In this document: in pieces, positions 55,646 to 63,809 of the stretch | Position numbering within the stretch: the first letter of the stretch is position 1 | How the letters are laid out: every line of letters begins with the position of its first letter | DNA from: Pontibacterium sp049599735 | GTDB taxonomy: Bacteria > Pseudomonadota > Gammaproteobacteria > Pseudomonadales > Balneatricaceae | Assembly: GCA_049599735.1 (NCBI GenBank) | Contig: JBMYOX010000002.1 | Location: 62,001 to 126,000 of the forward strand | DNA length: 64,000 bases | Direction: 5' to 3' | Notes under the pieces: model-generated | What the model was told of the DNA's origin: nothing | Database searches by the model: none | The model's input: only the letters and a program-made list of their open reading frames with translations | Program-made: the position numbers and the translations under genes

Positions 55646-56203
55646 ATGAAAGTCTCAGGTGTTGTGTTGTTATCACTGGTTGCGCCACTGGCGATTGCTG
55701 AAGGGTTTGAGCGTCAGCATGAACGTCATGAGCATGGTGCAGCCAGCATGGCGGTTGTGCTTGAAGGAAAAACGCTGCAAATCAGGATTGAAAGTCCGGC
55801 GGCCAATATTGTGGGCTTTGAGCATGCCCCTTCAAATGCTCAGCAGAAACAGGCACTGCTTAATGCAATGGATCAACTGGGAAAGCCGGAGCAGTTTCTG
55901 AGCCTGCCAGACAAGGCGGCTTGTATGCTGGAGCAGTTAAGCGTGAGTCAATCGTTGTTTGCTAATGCAGAACACGAAGAACACGAAGAACACGAAGAAC
56001 ACGAAGCAACATATGAGAATGGCCACAGTGAGTTTGAGCTGCAATACCAGTTTCATTGTGTGCATCCGAAATTACTGCGTGAATTGTCCGTGGAGTTGTT
56101 CCAGTATTACCCCGGTATGGAAACGCTGGAGGTTCAGCTGATTGGGCCTGCAGGGCAGCGTTATAAAGAATTGGATACACTTAACCGACAAGTTATCTTT
56201 TAA
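55646..56203 (+). CDS. DUF2796 family zinc-binding protein (ZrgA-like)
   Basis: 185 residues from ATG 55646; in-frame TTGs lie just upstream. Signal peptide to AIA-EG, then RQHERHEHGAASM, the family N-terminal metal site, and a HEEHEEHEEHE run encoded by four perfect 9-bp repeats. It leads a four-gene set (ATPase, permease, DUF3299) resembling the Vibrio cholerae zrg zinc uptake system; the Zur box upstream agrees. Role as a periplasmic zinc-binding component is inferred. Confidence 0.82.
   Translation: MKVSGVVLLSLVAPLAIAEGFERQHERHEHGAASMAVVLEGKTLQIRIESPAANIVGFEHAPSNAQQKQALLNAMDQLGKPEQFLSLPDKAACMLEQLSVSQSLFANAEHEEHEEHEEHEATYENGHSEFELQYQFHCVHPKLLRELSVELFQYYPGMETLEVQLIGPAGQRYKELDTLNRQVIF
55970..56005 (+). 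repeat. Tandem 9-bp repeat in the histidine-rich region
   Basis: Four perfect copies of GAACACGAA in frame, encoding alternating His/Glu (HEE units). Being a multiple of three, copy number can change without frameshift, altering the number of metal ligands. Confidence 0.9.
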
Positions 56204-56217
56204 TCCGGAGTTTGTTC

Positions 56218-56922
56218 ATGTCCTCGCCCGTTATTGAGCTGGATAAGGTTGAATTCAGCTGGCAGGCAGGCCAGCCGGTTCTTGATATACCTGCACTCAG
56301 GATCATGGCAGGGGAGCGGGTCTTTTTAAAAGGGCCTTCCGGTAGCGGTAAGAGCAGCCTGCTTAATCTCATCAGTGGTATCCAGACGCCTCTGGCAGGT
56401 GAGGTGCGCCTGCTGGGAGAGGTGATTAATCATTATGGCAATGTCTGGCGTGATTGTTTTCGGGCGGACCATATTGGTCTGATCTTTCAGCAGTTTAACT
56501 TGCTGCCTTATTTGTCAGTAAAAGAGAATGTGATACTGCCCTGTCATTTCTCACAACAGAGAAGGCAGCGCAGTATTGACCGCTATGGATCGCCCGAGGC
56601 TGCCGCTTTACAGCTGTTAAGCCATCTGGGTATGGCCAGTAACATGCTGTTAACGCGATCAGTCAATGAGCTCAGTATTGGTCAGCAGCAGCGGGTGGCG
56701 GCTGCCCGCGCATTAATCGGTAGTCCTGAACTGGTGATTGCGGATGAGCCGACTTCAGCCCTGGACACTGATATGCGGTCGGTTTTTATCCGTCTGTTAA
56801 TTCAGGAATGTGAGCAGGCGGGTAGTACACTGGTCTTTGTCAGCCATGATGAAACACTGGTTGATCACTTTAGTCGGCAGATACTGCTGTCTGATATTAA
56901 TAAGGCAGTGTTGCCGTCATGA
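56218..56922 (+). CDS. ABC transporter ATP-binding protein (MacB/LolD-like)
   Basis: 234 residues from ATG 56218 (CCGGAG 7 bases upstream). Walker A GPSGSGKSSLLNLI, Q-loop LIFQQFNLLP, signature NELSIGQQQRVAAARAL, Walker B LVIADEPTSALD and H-loop FVSHDE. Belongs to the LolD/MacB type that pairs with FtsX-like permeases. Overlaps the permease by 4 bases. Substrate is inferred as zinc-linked only from the operon and Zur box. Confidence 0.9.
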   Translation: MSSPVIELDKVEFSWQAGQPVLDIPALRIMAGERVFLKGPSGSGKSSLLNLISGIQTPLAGEVRLLGEVINHYGNVWRDCFRADHIGLIFQQFNLLPYLSVKENVILPCHFSQQRRQRSIDRYGSPEAAALQLLSHLGMASNMLLTRSVNELSIGQQQRVAAARALIGSPELVIADEPTSALDTDMRSVFIRLLIQECEQAGSTLVFVSHDETLVDHFSRQILLSDINKAVLPS

Positions 56923-58178
56923 AGACAATTTTTATCCTGGCATTAAAAAGCCTGAATAACAGACGCCTCACGGTCATTATGACAGTGCTTTCCATTGCGG
57001 TGAGTGTGGCGCTGCTTATCGGTGTAGAGAAAGTCAGAACCGGTACAAAGCAGAGTTTTAACAGCACAATTTCTGGTACTGATCTTATCGTGGGCGCGCG
57101 TTCGGGCTCAGTCCAGATGTTACTTTACTCGGTTTTTCGCATCGGCAATGCCACTAATAATATAAGCTGGAAAAGCTATCAGGAACTTGCCGGTCACCGA
57201 CAGGTTGACTGGACAATTCCTATCTCCCTGGGGGATTCACACCGTGGTTATCGGGTACTGGGCACAACCGGTGACTATTTCAAACATTACCGTTACGGAC
57301 GTGATCGGGCGCTGACGTTTGGTGCCGGTCAGCCCTTTAATCACCTGCATGATGTTGTACTGGGTGCCGCTGTAGCCGACAAACTGGGTTATCAGCTCGG
57401 ACAAAAAGTGGTCATCGCACACGGTATCGGCAGTACCAGTTTTACTAAGCATGACGATCAGCCCTTTACCGTGGTGGGTATTCTTAAGCCGACCGGAACG
57501 CCGCTGGATCAAACGCTGCATGTTAGTCTGCAGGCGATTGAAGCGATCCATATTGACTGGCAGGCCGGTGCTTACCTGAAGGGCTCCGGCGGAAAAACGC
57601 CACTTGCCGAACGGGTTTTACAGCCAAAAGAAATTACTGCGGTACTGGTGGGGTTAAAATCAAAAATGGCTACCTTTCAGCTGCAACGTGCCATCAATAA
57701 CTACCGTAAAGAACCCTTGCAGGCTATTTTGCCGGGTGTTGCCTTGCAACAGTTATGGGAGATGATCAGCATTGCTGAAAATGCACTGCTTATTATCTCA
57801 GTTTTTGTTGTGGTGACCGGGTTGTTTGGTATGTTGACGGTCTTACTCACCAGTTTAAATGAACGGCGGCGTGAAATGGCCATCTTACGCTCTATCGGGG
57901 CCAGGCCCTGGCAGCTATGCCTGTTACTGGTACTTGAAAGCGGGGGGTTAACCCTTTGTGGTGTACTGTCTGGAATGATTTTTATTTATGGCGGGCTGAG
58001 CGCGGCTTTGCCGCTGCTGGAAAGCCACTTTGGCCTGTTTATCGAAGTTGGTTTTCCGGGGTTATACGAACTTAAACTGCTGGCTATGATTGTACTGGCG
58101 GGGCTGCTCTCCGGCCTCGTTCCAGGTTACCGCGCTTACCGGTATAGTGTTGCTGACGGGATGACGGTACGCCTTTAG
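56919..58178 (+). CDS. ABC transporter permease, FtsX/MacB family
   Basis: 419 residues: an N-terminal membrane helix (about 15-35), a large periplasmic domain (about 40-270) and three C-terminal helices with the FtsX segment LLTSLNERRREMAILRSIGA. This class usually does mechanical work from the periplasm rather than bulk import, which is unusual for a zinc-regulated unit. Partner ATPase is the preceding gene; DUF3299 follows 30 bases on. Confidence 0.9.
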   Translation: MKTIFILALKSLNNRRLTVIMTVLSIAVSVALLIGVEKVRTGTKQSFNSTISGTDLIVGARSGSVQMLLYSVFRIGNATNNISWKSYQELAGHRQVDWTIPISLGDSHRGYRVLGTTGDYFKHYRYGRDRALTFGAGQPFNHLHDVVLGAAVADKLGYQLGQKVVIAHGIGSTSFTKHDDQPFTVVGILKPTGTPLDQTLHVSLQAIEAIHIDWQAGAYLKGSGGKTPLAERVLQPKEITAVLVGLKSKMATFQLQRAINNYRKEPLQAILPGVALQQLWEMISIAENALLIISVFVVVTGLFGMLTVLLTSLNERRREMAILRSIGARPWQLCLLLVLESGGLTLCGVLSGMIFIYGGLSAALPLLESHFGLFIEVGFPGLYELKLLAMIVLAGLLSGLVPGYRAYRYSVADGMTVRL

Positions 58179-58208
58179 CTTTTGTGATGAAATCTGGAAA
58201 CTGACACA

Positions 58209-58757
58209 ATGAACAGAATTTTTTATATTTTCGCGCTGCTGGTGGTTATGGTCGCTGCCCCTGTATACGCTGAAACGGCCGGTACAGAAACCGTGAATGG
58301 TGAGGCTGTGGAAGCACTGGAGTGGGATGCGCTGATGCCCGCAGACTATTTTCCGGAGCAGTCGTTTGACAGTAGTCGGCTTGATTCACTGGGTGATGAT
58401 GATCCACAGGCTGAAATTCAGCTTCAAACCATGATGAGTGCTTTAAGTTCTGCCCCGGTTGTTGCGGAAATGCATGGGAAAATGGTGCGTATGCCCGGCT
58501 TTGTTGTACCGCTGACGGCAGAAGGGCAGAATGTGACGGAGTTTTTCCTGGTTCCTTATTTTGGTGCCTGCATTCATGTGCCTCCACCGCCGTCTAATCA
58601 AATGTTGCACGTCACCTTCGAACCCGGCATCAAAATTGAGCATCTCTATGATGCAATCTGGGTAACCGGTAAGCTAAAGGTTGAAAAGGTTGCACATGAG
58701 CTGGGCACCGCAGGCTATAAGCTGGATGCCTTTATTATTGAGCCTTATGAAGAGTAA
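58209..58757 (+). CDS. DUF3299 family exported protein
   Basis: 182 residues; signal peptide to VYA-ET. The mature protein has the family core VRMPGFVVPLTAEGQNVTEF and FLVPYFGACIHVPPPPSNQM, with Cys and His in CIH suited to metal binding. DUF3299 genes recur beside this kind of ABC pair. Last gene of the Zur-controlled unit; a role in zinc handling is inferred. Confidence 0.8.
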   Translation: MNRIFYIFALLVVMVAAPVYAETAGTETVNGEAVEALEWDALMPADYFPEQSFDSSRLDSLGDDDPQAEIQLQTMMSALSSAPVVAEMHGKMVRMPGFVVPLTAEGQNVTEFFLVPYFGACIHVPPPPSNQMLHVTFEPGIKIEHLYDAIWVTGKLKVEKVAHELGTAGYKLDAFIIEPYEE

Positions 58758-59011
58758 GCGGGTTGCTGCTGAACCCCTCCCTGTCAGGGTCGTTGTTGAT
58801 AACGCTGCCGACAGTGATGCGCTCAATTTTTCAGGCAGGGGTTGCCGGAACAAGTGCAAGTGCGCTCAGGCACGATTGTTCCCTCTCTTCGGCCACGGGC
58901 ATCGCCTTAAGTGATTGAGTGCCGTTAAGAATCAGCGAAAGCTTAAATCACAAACAGCTTTGGCAAGTGCTTGCGATTTAAATCGAAAGCACACATTTTC
59001 ACGGACTGATA
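58758..59011. other. Gap between zinc operon and tRNA-Arg
   Basis: 254 bases with no gene. No clear terminator was found after the DUF3299 gene. The stretch next to the tRNA 3' end holds no recognisable integrase or obvious direct copy of the tRNA tail. Confidence 0.35.
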
Positions 59012-59088
<77 letters not shown>

Positions 59089-59111
59089 GCAGATGCGGTA
59101 GTGCTTTTATG

Positions 59112-59195
59112 GATGCGCCAAACCCGGGTGCTTACACTCCCCCTGGCCTGTCCCCCGGAAAGGGAGCGCTCTACTCGACTGAGCTGCCGGTACCT
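59112..59195 (-). pseudogene. Degenerate tRNA relic
   Basis: On the minus strand, GCTCAGTCGAGTAGAGC (59168-59184) is a good D-arm, followed by an anticodon-like arm CTCCC-TTTCCGG-GGGAC with one mismatch (anticodon position TCC). The T-arm consensus TTCGAA is missing and no acceptor stem can be formed, so it is not functional. Ends are approximate. Probably a decayed member of a former tRNA cluster. Confidence 0.6.
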
Positions 59196-59286
59196 GACAT
59201 ACCAGTCTGATTGGTCGGGTAATCTTCTAAAGCGGGCAGAATTCTAACGTTTCTAACGCCCGGAGTCACGGGGAACTTTTGATAAA

Positions 59287-59772
59287 TCAGGCTTTTCCAA
59301 TGCGGCTTTGTGCCCGGTAGTGTCCGGCAGAACCTTTGTCGTTGTAGAGGCGATCTTTGGTGTGTCGTCCGCTGATGATAGAAAGAAGCTGTTCGATGTT
59401 TTTCAGGCCGCGGCTGGTGATCTGGCCGTTGATCTGATTTTTATCCTGCAGGGATTTCAGCTTCTGTTGCAGCTTTTCCCAGGAGGCGGTCAGGATGAGC
59501 TGTGCTGCTGCGGGGGCAGTGCTGATCAGTTGAGCGACCCCTTCTCCTGTCGCTTCATAACCCAGGCGTTGCAGTAAATCTGTACGGGCGCGGTTGAGTT
59601 CAAGGTATTGTTCAAGCGCGGCTTGCTTACGGTCTGTATTTTCCTGGATCTGATCCGGGGCGCGCTGGCTCAGGGCATCACGCTCTGCATCGAGTAACCT
59701 TTCCAGTTGCTCCAGCATAGTAATGCCCTGCGTTAGCTGGGCATTAAATTGTTTAAGATCTTCCGTATTCAT
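59287..59772 (-). CDS. flgN: Flagella synthesis protein FlgN (export chaperone)
   Basis: 161 residues, helical, with a long N-terminal coiled coil (about 5-110: LTQGITMLEQLERLLDAERDAL) and ending with YNDKGSAGHYRAQSRIGKA, a FlgN-type tail. Chaperone for hook-associated FlgK/FlgL. It lies 12 bases downstream of flgM, in the usual flgA-flgM-flgN order. Confidence 0.85.
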   Translation of the reverse strand: MNTEDLKQFNAQLTQGITMLEQLERLLDAERDALSQRAPDQIQENTDRKQAALEQYLELNRARTDLLQRLGYEATGEGVAQLISTAPAAAQLILTASWEKLQQKLKSLQDKNQINGQITSRGLKNIEQLLSIISGRHTKDRLYNDKGSAGHYRAQSRIGKA

Positions 59773-59784
59773 ACAGATTCAGGG

Positions 59785-60102
59785 TTAACCCAGCAGTTTA
59801 TCAAAGCGAAGCATCCCTTCTGCAACTTTTTGGCTGTTGATCTGATACGTGCCATTTTCAATTTCGGCTTTAAGCTGCTCAACACGCTCACTGTCCACAT
59901 CCGGGATATTCGCATCTGATTGTTCTGCGCGTAAAAGCGCTTTAGCGGTGTCGCTAAGTTTAACGGTATCACCCGGGCTGGACGGTATATTGTCGCGTGT
60001 ACCACTCTCTTTACCGTTAACGGCAGTATGAGTGGTTTCCGCTGCTTTGCCGCGGGCATTTGTCATCGGTGATGATGACAAGCCCGTGAAGTCAATAACC
60101 AT
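59785..60102 (-). CDS. flgM: Anti-sigma-28 factor FlgM
   Basis: Binds FliA until the hook is finished, then is exported. Start set at the ATG complement of 60100-60102 (MVIDFTGLSSSP), giving 105 residues. The N-terminal half is disordered (Ser/Thr/Gly); the C-terminal sigma-binding region has VEQLKAEIENGTYQINSQ and KVAEGMLRFDKLLG. A perfect sigma-28 promoter lies upstream, implying feedback by its own target. Confidence 0.92.
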   Translation of the reverse strand: MVIDFTGLSSSPMTNARGKAAETTHTAVNGKESGTRDNIPSSPGDTVKLSDTAKALLRAEQSDANIPDVDSERVEQLKAEIENGTYQINSQKVAEGMLRFDKLLG

Positions 60103-60134
60103 TTGTCCAATCCTCACTACGTGTTATGTCTTAA

Positions 60135-60161
60135 TTGTCGGCTATCGGGAATGAAACTTTA
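60135..60161 (-). promoter_or_regulatory. Sigma-28 (FliA) promoter for flgM-flgN
   Basis: On the minus strand, TAAAGTTT (60154-60161) is followed after exactly 11 bases by GCCGACAA (60135-60142), against the consensus TAAAGTTT-N11-GCCGATAA: a single mismatch. It lies about 33 bases before the flgM ATG. Confidence 0.92.
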
Positions 60162-60213
60162 GATAAAAATATGAATTCATCAATATTATAGCAGTGTGGG
60201 TTGGCGCGAGCTA

Positions 60214-60906
60214 TCAGGGGGTGCGCACAAGGCCGGGCGCGATGACAACGGCTTTAATCGTGCGGCCGGATTTCTCATTACGAACGGATATTTGCTGCCG
60301 TTTTTTGCCGCTTTGCAGGGCGGCACCTGCGGTACGGATTACAAGCCCGCCTCTGCGTGCTTCGATGATTACAGAATCTCCTTTGTTAATCAGTGTGGCG
60401 GCCGTCAGCATTGAGCTCTTTATAACCTGGCCTGCCTTAATGTTGCGTTTGGCAGCCTTACCGATAAGGAAGCGGGTGTCAGAAAAATAACTTTGTTGCA
60501 GGTTAGCCGTATCTCTTTGGGCTATTCTTAAGTGCCGGTGGCGAATTATCTGGCCTTTGGAAAGCAGGTTGTCCGCGATAATCACGGGTTTGATGAGCCT
60601 GACACTGGCACCCAGATAGAGTTGCCAGCGCGGCTTTGAACACCCTGCACGGAGGCTCACCCGGCCTCCCCGGGTGTTTTTGGTACTGAATTGCACGGGG
60701 CTGTTACACCTGGCAAGTTTTACCCGGGAGCTTAGAGGCTTTAAGTTGATCTCTGCCTGTGCTCCGGGGTTTGTTTGTTGGTAGTGTTTTAATAAAAAAG
60801 CAGAAGCGTCTGCCGCCAGTTGCTCAGTTGTTGTCATCGCATTAACAGAAGTTGATGCGAAAAACGTGGTCAGCAGCAAAAGTCGTGTTAAATTACGTTT
60901 AATCAA
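60214..60906 (-). CDS. flgA: Flagellar P-ring assembly chaperone FlgA
   Basis: Periplasmic chaperone for FlgI polymerisation. There is no upstream ATG; the TTG complement of 60904-60906, with AGGA 7 bases before it, gives about 230 residues and a good signal peptide ending SVNA. A longer frame from TTG 60948 is possible. C-terminal SAF domain: IIADNLLSKGQIIRHRHL, GKAAKRNIKAGQVIKSSML and NKGDSVIIEARRGGLVIRT. Divergent from cheV. Confidence 0.88.
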   Translation of the reverse strand: MIKRNLTRLLLLTTFFASTSVNAMTTTEQLAADASAFLLKHYQQTNPGAQAEINLKPLSSRVKLARCNSPVQFSTKNTRGGRVSLRAGCSKPRWQLYLGASVRLIKPVIIADNLLSKGQIIRHRHLRIAQRDTANLQQSYFSDTRFLIGKAAKRNIKAGQVIKSSMLTAATLINKGDSVIIEARRGGLVIRTAGAALQSGKKRQQISVRNEKSGRTIKAVVIAPGLVRTP

Positions 60907-60969
60907 TGCGATGTCCTGGGTGAGCAGGCTATTATTAAGGTTAAACAATTTCCACGGGATTGAAAGATC

Positions 60970-61911
60970 ATGTCAGGTATCCTAGATAGTGTAAACCTGA
61001 GAACCCAGATGGTTGGGCAGAACCGAATGGAGTTGCTTTTATTCGGTTTGGAAACTGACCAGCGGTTTGGCATTAATGTATTTAAGGTACGCGAAGTCTT
61101 GCAGTGCCCTGACCTGACCGAAGTGCCGCGACAAACCTCGGCGATTAAGGGGATGGCGCATATTCGCGGTGAAACTATTCCTGTACTTGACCTTTCAGAG
61201 GCTATCGGGCGAAACGCGATCCCGACAGACGAGCGCCCGCAGAGCTTTCTGATCGTTGTTGAGTATAACCGGCGCATACTTGCTTTTCTGGTGCGCAGGG
61301 TTGACCGTATTTTGAATACCCAATGGGATCAGATTATTGCGCCGCCGGCAGAAATCGGCGTTGAAAATTATCTGACGGCCATCCTTGAGCATGAAGGTAA
61401 GCTGGTCGAAATTATCGATGTAGAACAGATACTGGCCGATCTTTACCCGGCCCCCACCGATGTGAGCCATGATGTGGCTGATGATAAGGTGCGCGAACAG
61501 GCTACCCAGCATCAGGTGTTAATTGTAGATGACTCTTCTGTTGCCCGTAATCAGATGAGGCGCAGCCTGGAGGGACTGGGGCTTAAAGTAACCTCTGCTA
61601 ATAATGGACGTATCGCCTGGGGGTTACTGGAGGGTCTTCTGAGTAAAGGCCTGGATCCGGTTGATGTTTTTCTGATGGTGGTGTCGGATATTGAGATGCC
61701 AGAAATGGATGGTTATACGCTGACATCCATGATTCGTGAAGATGAGCGTACCAGGAATCTGCATGTGGTTTTGCATACGTCGTTGTCCGGTGGTTTTAAC
61801 GTGTCTATGGTTAAAAAAGTCGGTGCGAATGGTTTTCTTGCGAAATTTGATCCGAACGAACTGGCTGCCGTGGTAGTAAAACGGATCAGACAAATCGAGA
61901 GTGGTGTCTGA
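60970..61911 (+). CDS. cheV: Chemotaxis coupling protein CheV (CheW-REC)
   Basis: 313 residues: a CheW-like domain (about 10-165; ELLLFGLETDQRFGINVFKVREV and IRGETIPVLDLSEAIG) joined to a receiver domain (about 175-313; VLIVDDSSVARNQM, phospho-Asp in VVSDIEMPEMDGY, Lys in NGFLAKFDP). Couples chemoreceptors to CheA with adaptation by phosphorylation. Overlaps cheR, so expressed with it. Confidence 0.95.
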   Translation: MSGILDSVNLRTQMVGQNRMELLLFGLETDQRFGINVFKVREVLQCPDLTEVPRQTSAIKGMAHIRGETIPVLDLSEAIGRNAIPTDERPQSFLIVVEYNRRILAFLVRRVDRILNTQWDQIIAPPAEIGVENYLTAILEHEGKLVEIIDVEQILADLYPAPTDVSHDVADDKVREQATQHQVLIVDDSSVARNQMRRSLEGLGLKVTSANNGRIAWGLLEGLLSKGLDPVDVFLMVVSDIEMPEMDGYTLTSMIREDERTRNLHVVLHTSLSGGFNVSMVKKVGANGFLAKFDPNELAAVVVKRIRQIESGV

Positions 61912-62782
61912 ATCTGTGAATAAAGATGCGCTGCGTAACCCGGTGACAAGGCACAGCTTCTCTATCACTGAGCAGGAGTTCACCCGGTTCAGCCGTTTTC
62001 TGGAAGAAACCTGTGGTATTTTGCTGGCAAGTCATAAACAGTATCTTGTGCAAAGTCGGCTTGGGCGCATTATGCAGGAGCAGGGCTGTGATAACCTTAA
62101 TCAGCTGGTGGACAGGCTTTCATCGCCGCCGGGCAGGTCTCTGAAAGAAGACGTTATCGATGCGATGACCACTAATGAAACTTTATGGTTTCGTGATACA
62201 CATCCCTTTGAAATTTTACATCACCGGATACTTAAAGATTTGTCTGCCCCGAATCCGGCCGCCCGGCTTCGTATCTGGTCTGCTGCCTGTTCGACAGGAC
62301 AGGAGCCTTACTCCGTCAGCATGGTGCTGGACGAGTTTCGACAGGCTAATCCTCAGTGGCGCGGTTCGGCTGATATTGTTGCTACAGATATTTCGACGGA
62401 CGTGTTATCCCGTGCAAAAAGTGGCCTTTATGAAATGCTTGCCATCGGGCGTGGTTTGTCCAAAGCGCGTTTGGTGCGCTATTTTGACGAGCGTAATGAT
62501 GGTTGCTGGGCCGTTAAGCCGCCGATAAAGTCAAAAGTTCAGTTTCGCAGTCTGAATCTGCTGGGCACTTATAGCAGCCTGGGCCAGTTTGATGTGATCT
62601 TTTGTCGTAATGTACTGATCTATTTCTCTAACGATCTTAAGTTAGAAATTCTCCGTAAAATGCACAAATCACTGAAGCCTGGCGGTTATTTATTGCTGGG
62701 TGCTTCAGAATCCATTTCCGAGCTTGGCGACTGCTTCAGAATGATTCACTGCCGCCCGGGCATCATCTATCAGGCGATCTGA
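61901..62782 (+). CDS. cheR: Chemotaxis methyltransferase CheR
   Basis: Methylates chemoreceptor glutamates with SAM. About 293 residues from GTG 61901 (GTG 61904 or 61916 also possible). Helical N-terminal domain (FSRFLEETCGILL); SAM-binding domain with RIWSAACSTGQEPYSVSMVL, VATDISTDVLSRAKSGLY, DVIFCRNVLIYF and GYLLLGASES. The cheV-cheR pair ahead of flgB is common in Pseudomonas- and Vibrio-type polar flagellar loci. Confidence 0.96.
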   Translation: MVSESVNKDALRNPVTRHSFSITEQEFTRFSRFLEETCGILLASHKQYLVQSRLGRIMQEQGCDNLNQLVDRLSSPPGRSLKEDVIDAMTTNETLWFRDTHPFEILHHRILKDLSAPNPAARLRIWSAACSTGQEPYSVSMVLDEFRQANPQWRGSADIVATDISTDVLSRAKSGLYEMLAIGRGLSKARLVRYFDERNDGCWAVKPPIKSKVQFRSLNLLGTYSSLGQFDVIFCRNVLIYFSNDLKLEILRKMHKSLKPGGYLLLGASESISELGDCFRMIHCRPGIIYQAI

Positions 62783-62788
62783 TAGCCA

Positions 62789-62805
62789 TTGCCGCCTGGC
62801 GGCAA
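62789..62805 (+). other. Small hairpin after cheR
   Basis: TTGCCG (62789-62794) and CGGCAA (62800-62805) pair around 5 bases. No T-run follows, so its role as a terminator is doubtful. Confidence 0.35.
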
Positions 62806-62889
62806 CCGGGCGGTACAGGCTTGCCGCTCCGGCCTGATTTATCTCTTTGTTATCTTTTAACTTATTGTAAATAAATAAAAAATATTTAT

Positions 62890-62905
62890 TGGCCTCTATT
62901 TTGCT
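62890..62905 (+). promoter_or_regulatory. Sigma-54 promoter of the flgB operon
   Basis: TTGGCCTCTATTTTGCTTT has GG at 62891-62892 and GC at 62903-62904, exactly 10 bases between, matching the -24/-12 pattern (TGGC...TTGCT). It lies about 40 bases before the flgB ATG, giving a short leader. This fits an FleQ/FlrA-type sigma-54 flagellar hierarchy with class III or II hook-basal body genes. Confidence 0.85.
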
Positions 62906-62942
62906 TTTTATTTCTGTAGTTAATGAACAGAGGTAATTTGCG

Positions 62943-63341
62943 ATGGCGGTCAGTTTTGACAATGCACTTGGAATTCACGATGACGCGATGCTGTTTCGGG
63001 CGCGCCGTGCCGAAGTGATCGCCAATAATATTGCGAATGCAGATACGCCCAACTACCAGGCACGCGATGTTGACTTTAAGCGTGTGCTGGCAGGTGTGAC
63101 CGGAGAGCCGGTATTGAAGGTGGCGGCAACCCATAGCGACCATCAGACCGGGTTTGTTAACCCTGAAATGGCCGCCGATATGATGTACCGGATTCCTAAC
63201 CAGGCCGCAGTGGATGGCAATACGGTTGAGGTGCAGGAGGAGATGGCACGCTATACGGAAAATTCTCTGGCATTTCAGTCCTCCTTCACGTTTCTCGATA
63301 AAAAATTTAAAGGCCTGATGACAGCCATTAAAGGTGACTAA
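62943..63341 (+). CDS. flgB: Flagellar basal-body rod protein FlgB
   Basis: 132 residues; proximal rod subunit. Family motif RAEVIANNIANADTPNYQARDVDF near the N-terminus and the C-terminal helix EMARYTENSLAFQSSFTFLDKKFKGL. AGAGG before the ATG; flgC starts 2 bases after its stop. Confidence 0.96.
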   Translation: MAVSFDNALGIHDDAMLFRARRAEVIANNIANADTPNYQARDVDFKRVLAGVTGEPVLKVAATHSDHQTGFVNPEMAADMMYRIPNQAAVDGNTVEVQEEMARYTENSLAFQSSFTFLDKKFKGLMTAIKGD

Positions 63342-63343
63342 CG

Positions 63344-63781
63344 ATGTCTTTGAGTAATGTATTTAGTATTGCCGGTTCGGCCATGAACGCACAGACCATT
63401 CGTCTGAACACAACGGCCAGTAACCTGGCCAATGCGGAAAGTATCAGCTCGAGTGTTGATGAAACCTACCGTGCCCGCAAACCGGTTTTTTCTTTAAAAG
63501 ATGCTGAAGGCGGGCTTGAGGCACCTTTTTCGCAGAATGATGTGGCACAGGCTCAGGGTGTTGAAGTGCTGGGCATAGTGGAAAGTGAAGCGCCGCTGCG
63601 CCAGGAGTATAACCCCAATCACCCCATGGCGGATGACAAAGGTTATGTGTACTACCCGAACGTTAACGTGGTGGAGGAAATGGCGGATATGATTTCTGCC
63701 TCACGTTCCTTCCAGATCAATGCTGAAATTATGAATACGGCCAAACAGATGGTCCAGAGAACCTTGTCTTTAGGGCAGTAA
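63344..63781 (+). CDS. flgC: Flagellar basal-body rod protein FlgC
   Basis: 145-residue rod protein: SNVFSIAGSAMNAQTIRLNTTASNLANAESISSS at the N-terminus, YYPNVNVVEEMADMISASRSFQINAEIMNTAKQ at the C-terminus, the usual flagellar rod/hook end motifs. Followed by flgD. Confidence 0.96.
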   Translation: MSLSNVFSIAGSAMNAQTIRLNTTASNLANAESISSSVDETYRARKPVFSLKDAEGGLEAPFSQNDVAQAQGVEVLGIVESEAPLRQEYNPNHPMADDKGYVYYPNVNVVEEMADMISASRSFQINAEIMNTAKQMVQRTLSLGQ

Positions 63782-63809
63782 CTGATAATGAAATTTGAGG
63801 GTATAAGCC

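Noticed and set aside
55970..56005. Tandem repeats as a CRISPR-like array
   Set aside because: The units are 9 bp, directly adjacent without spacers and in frame inside a coding sequence.
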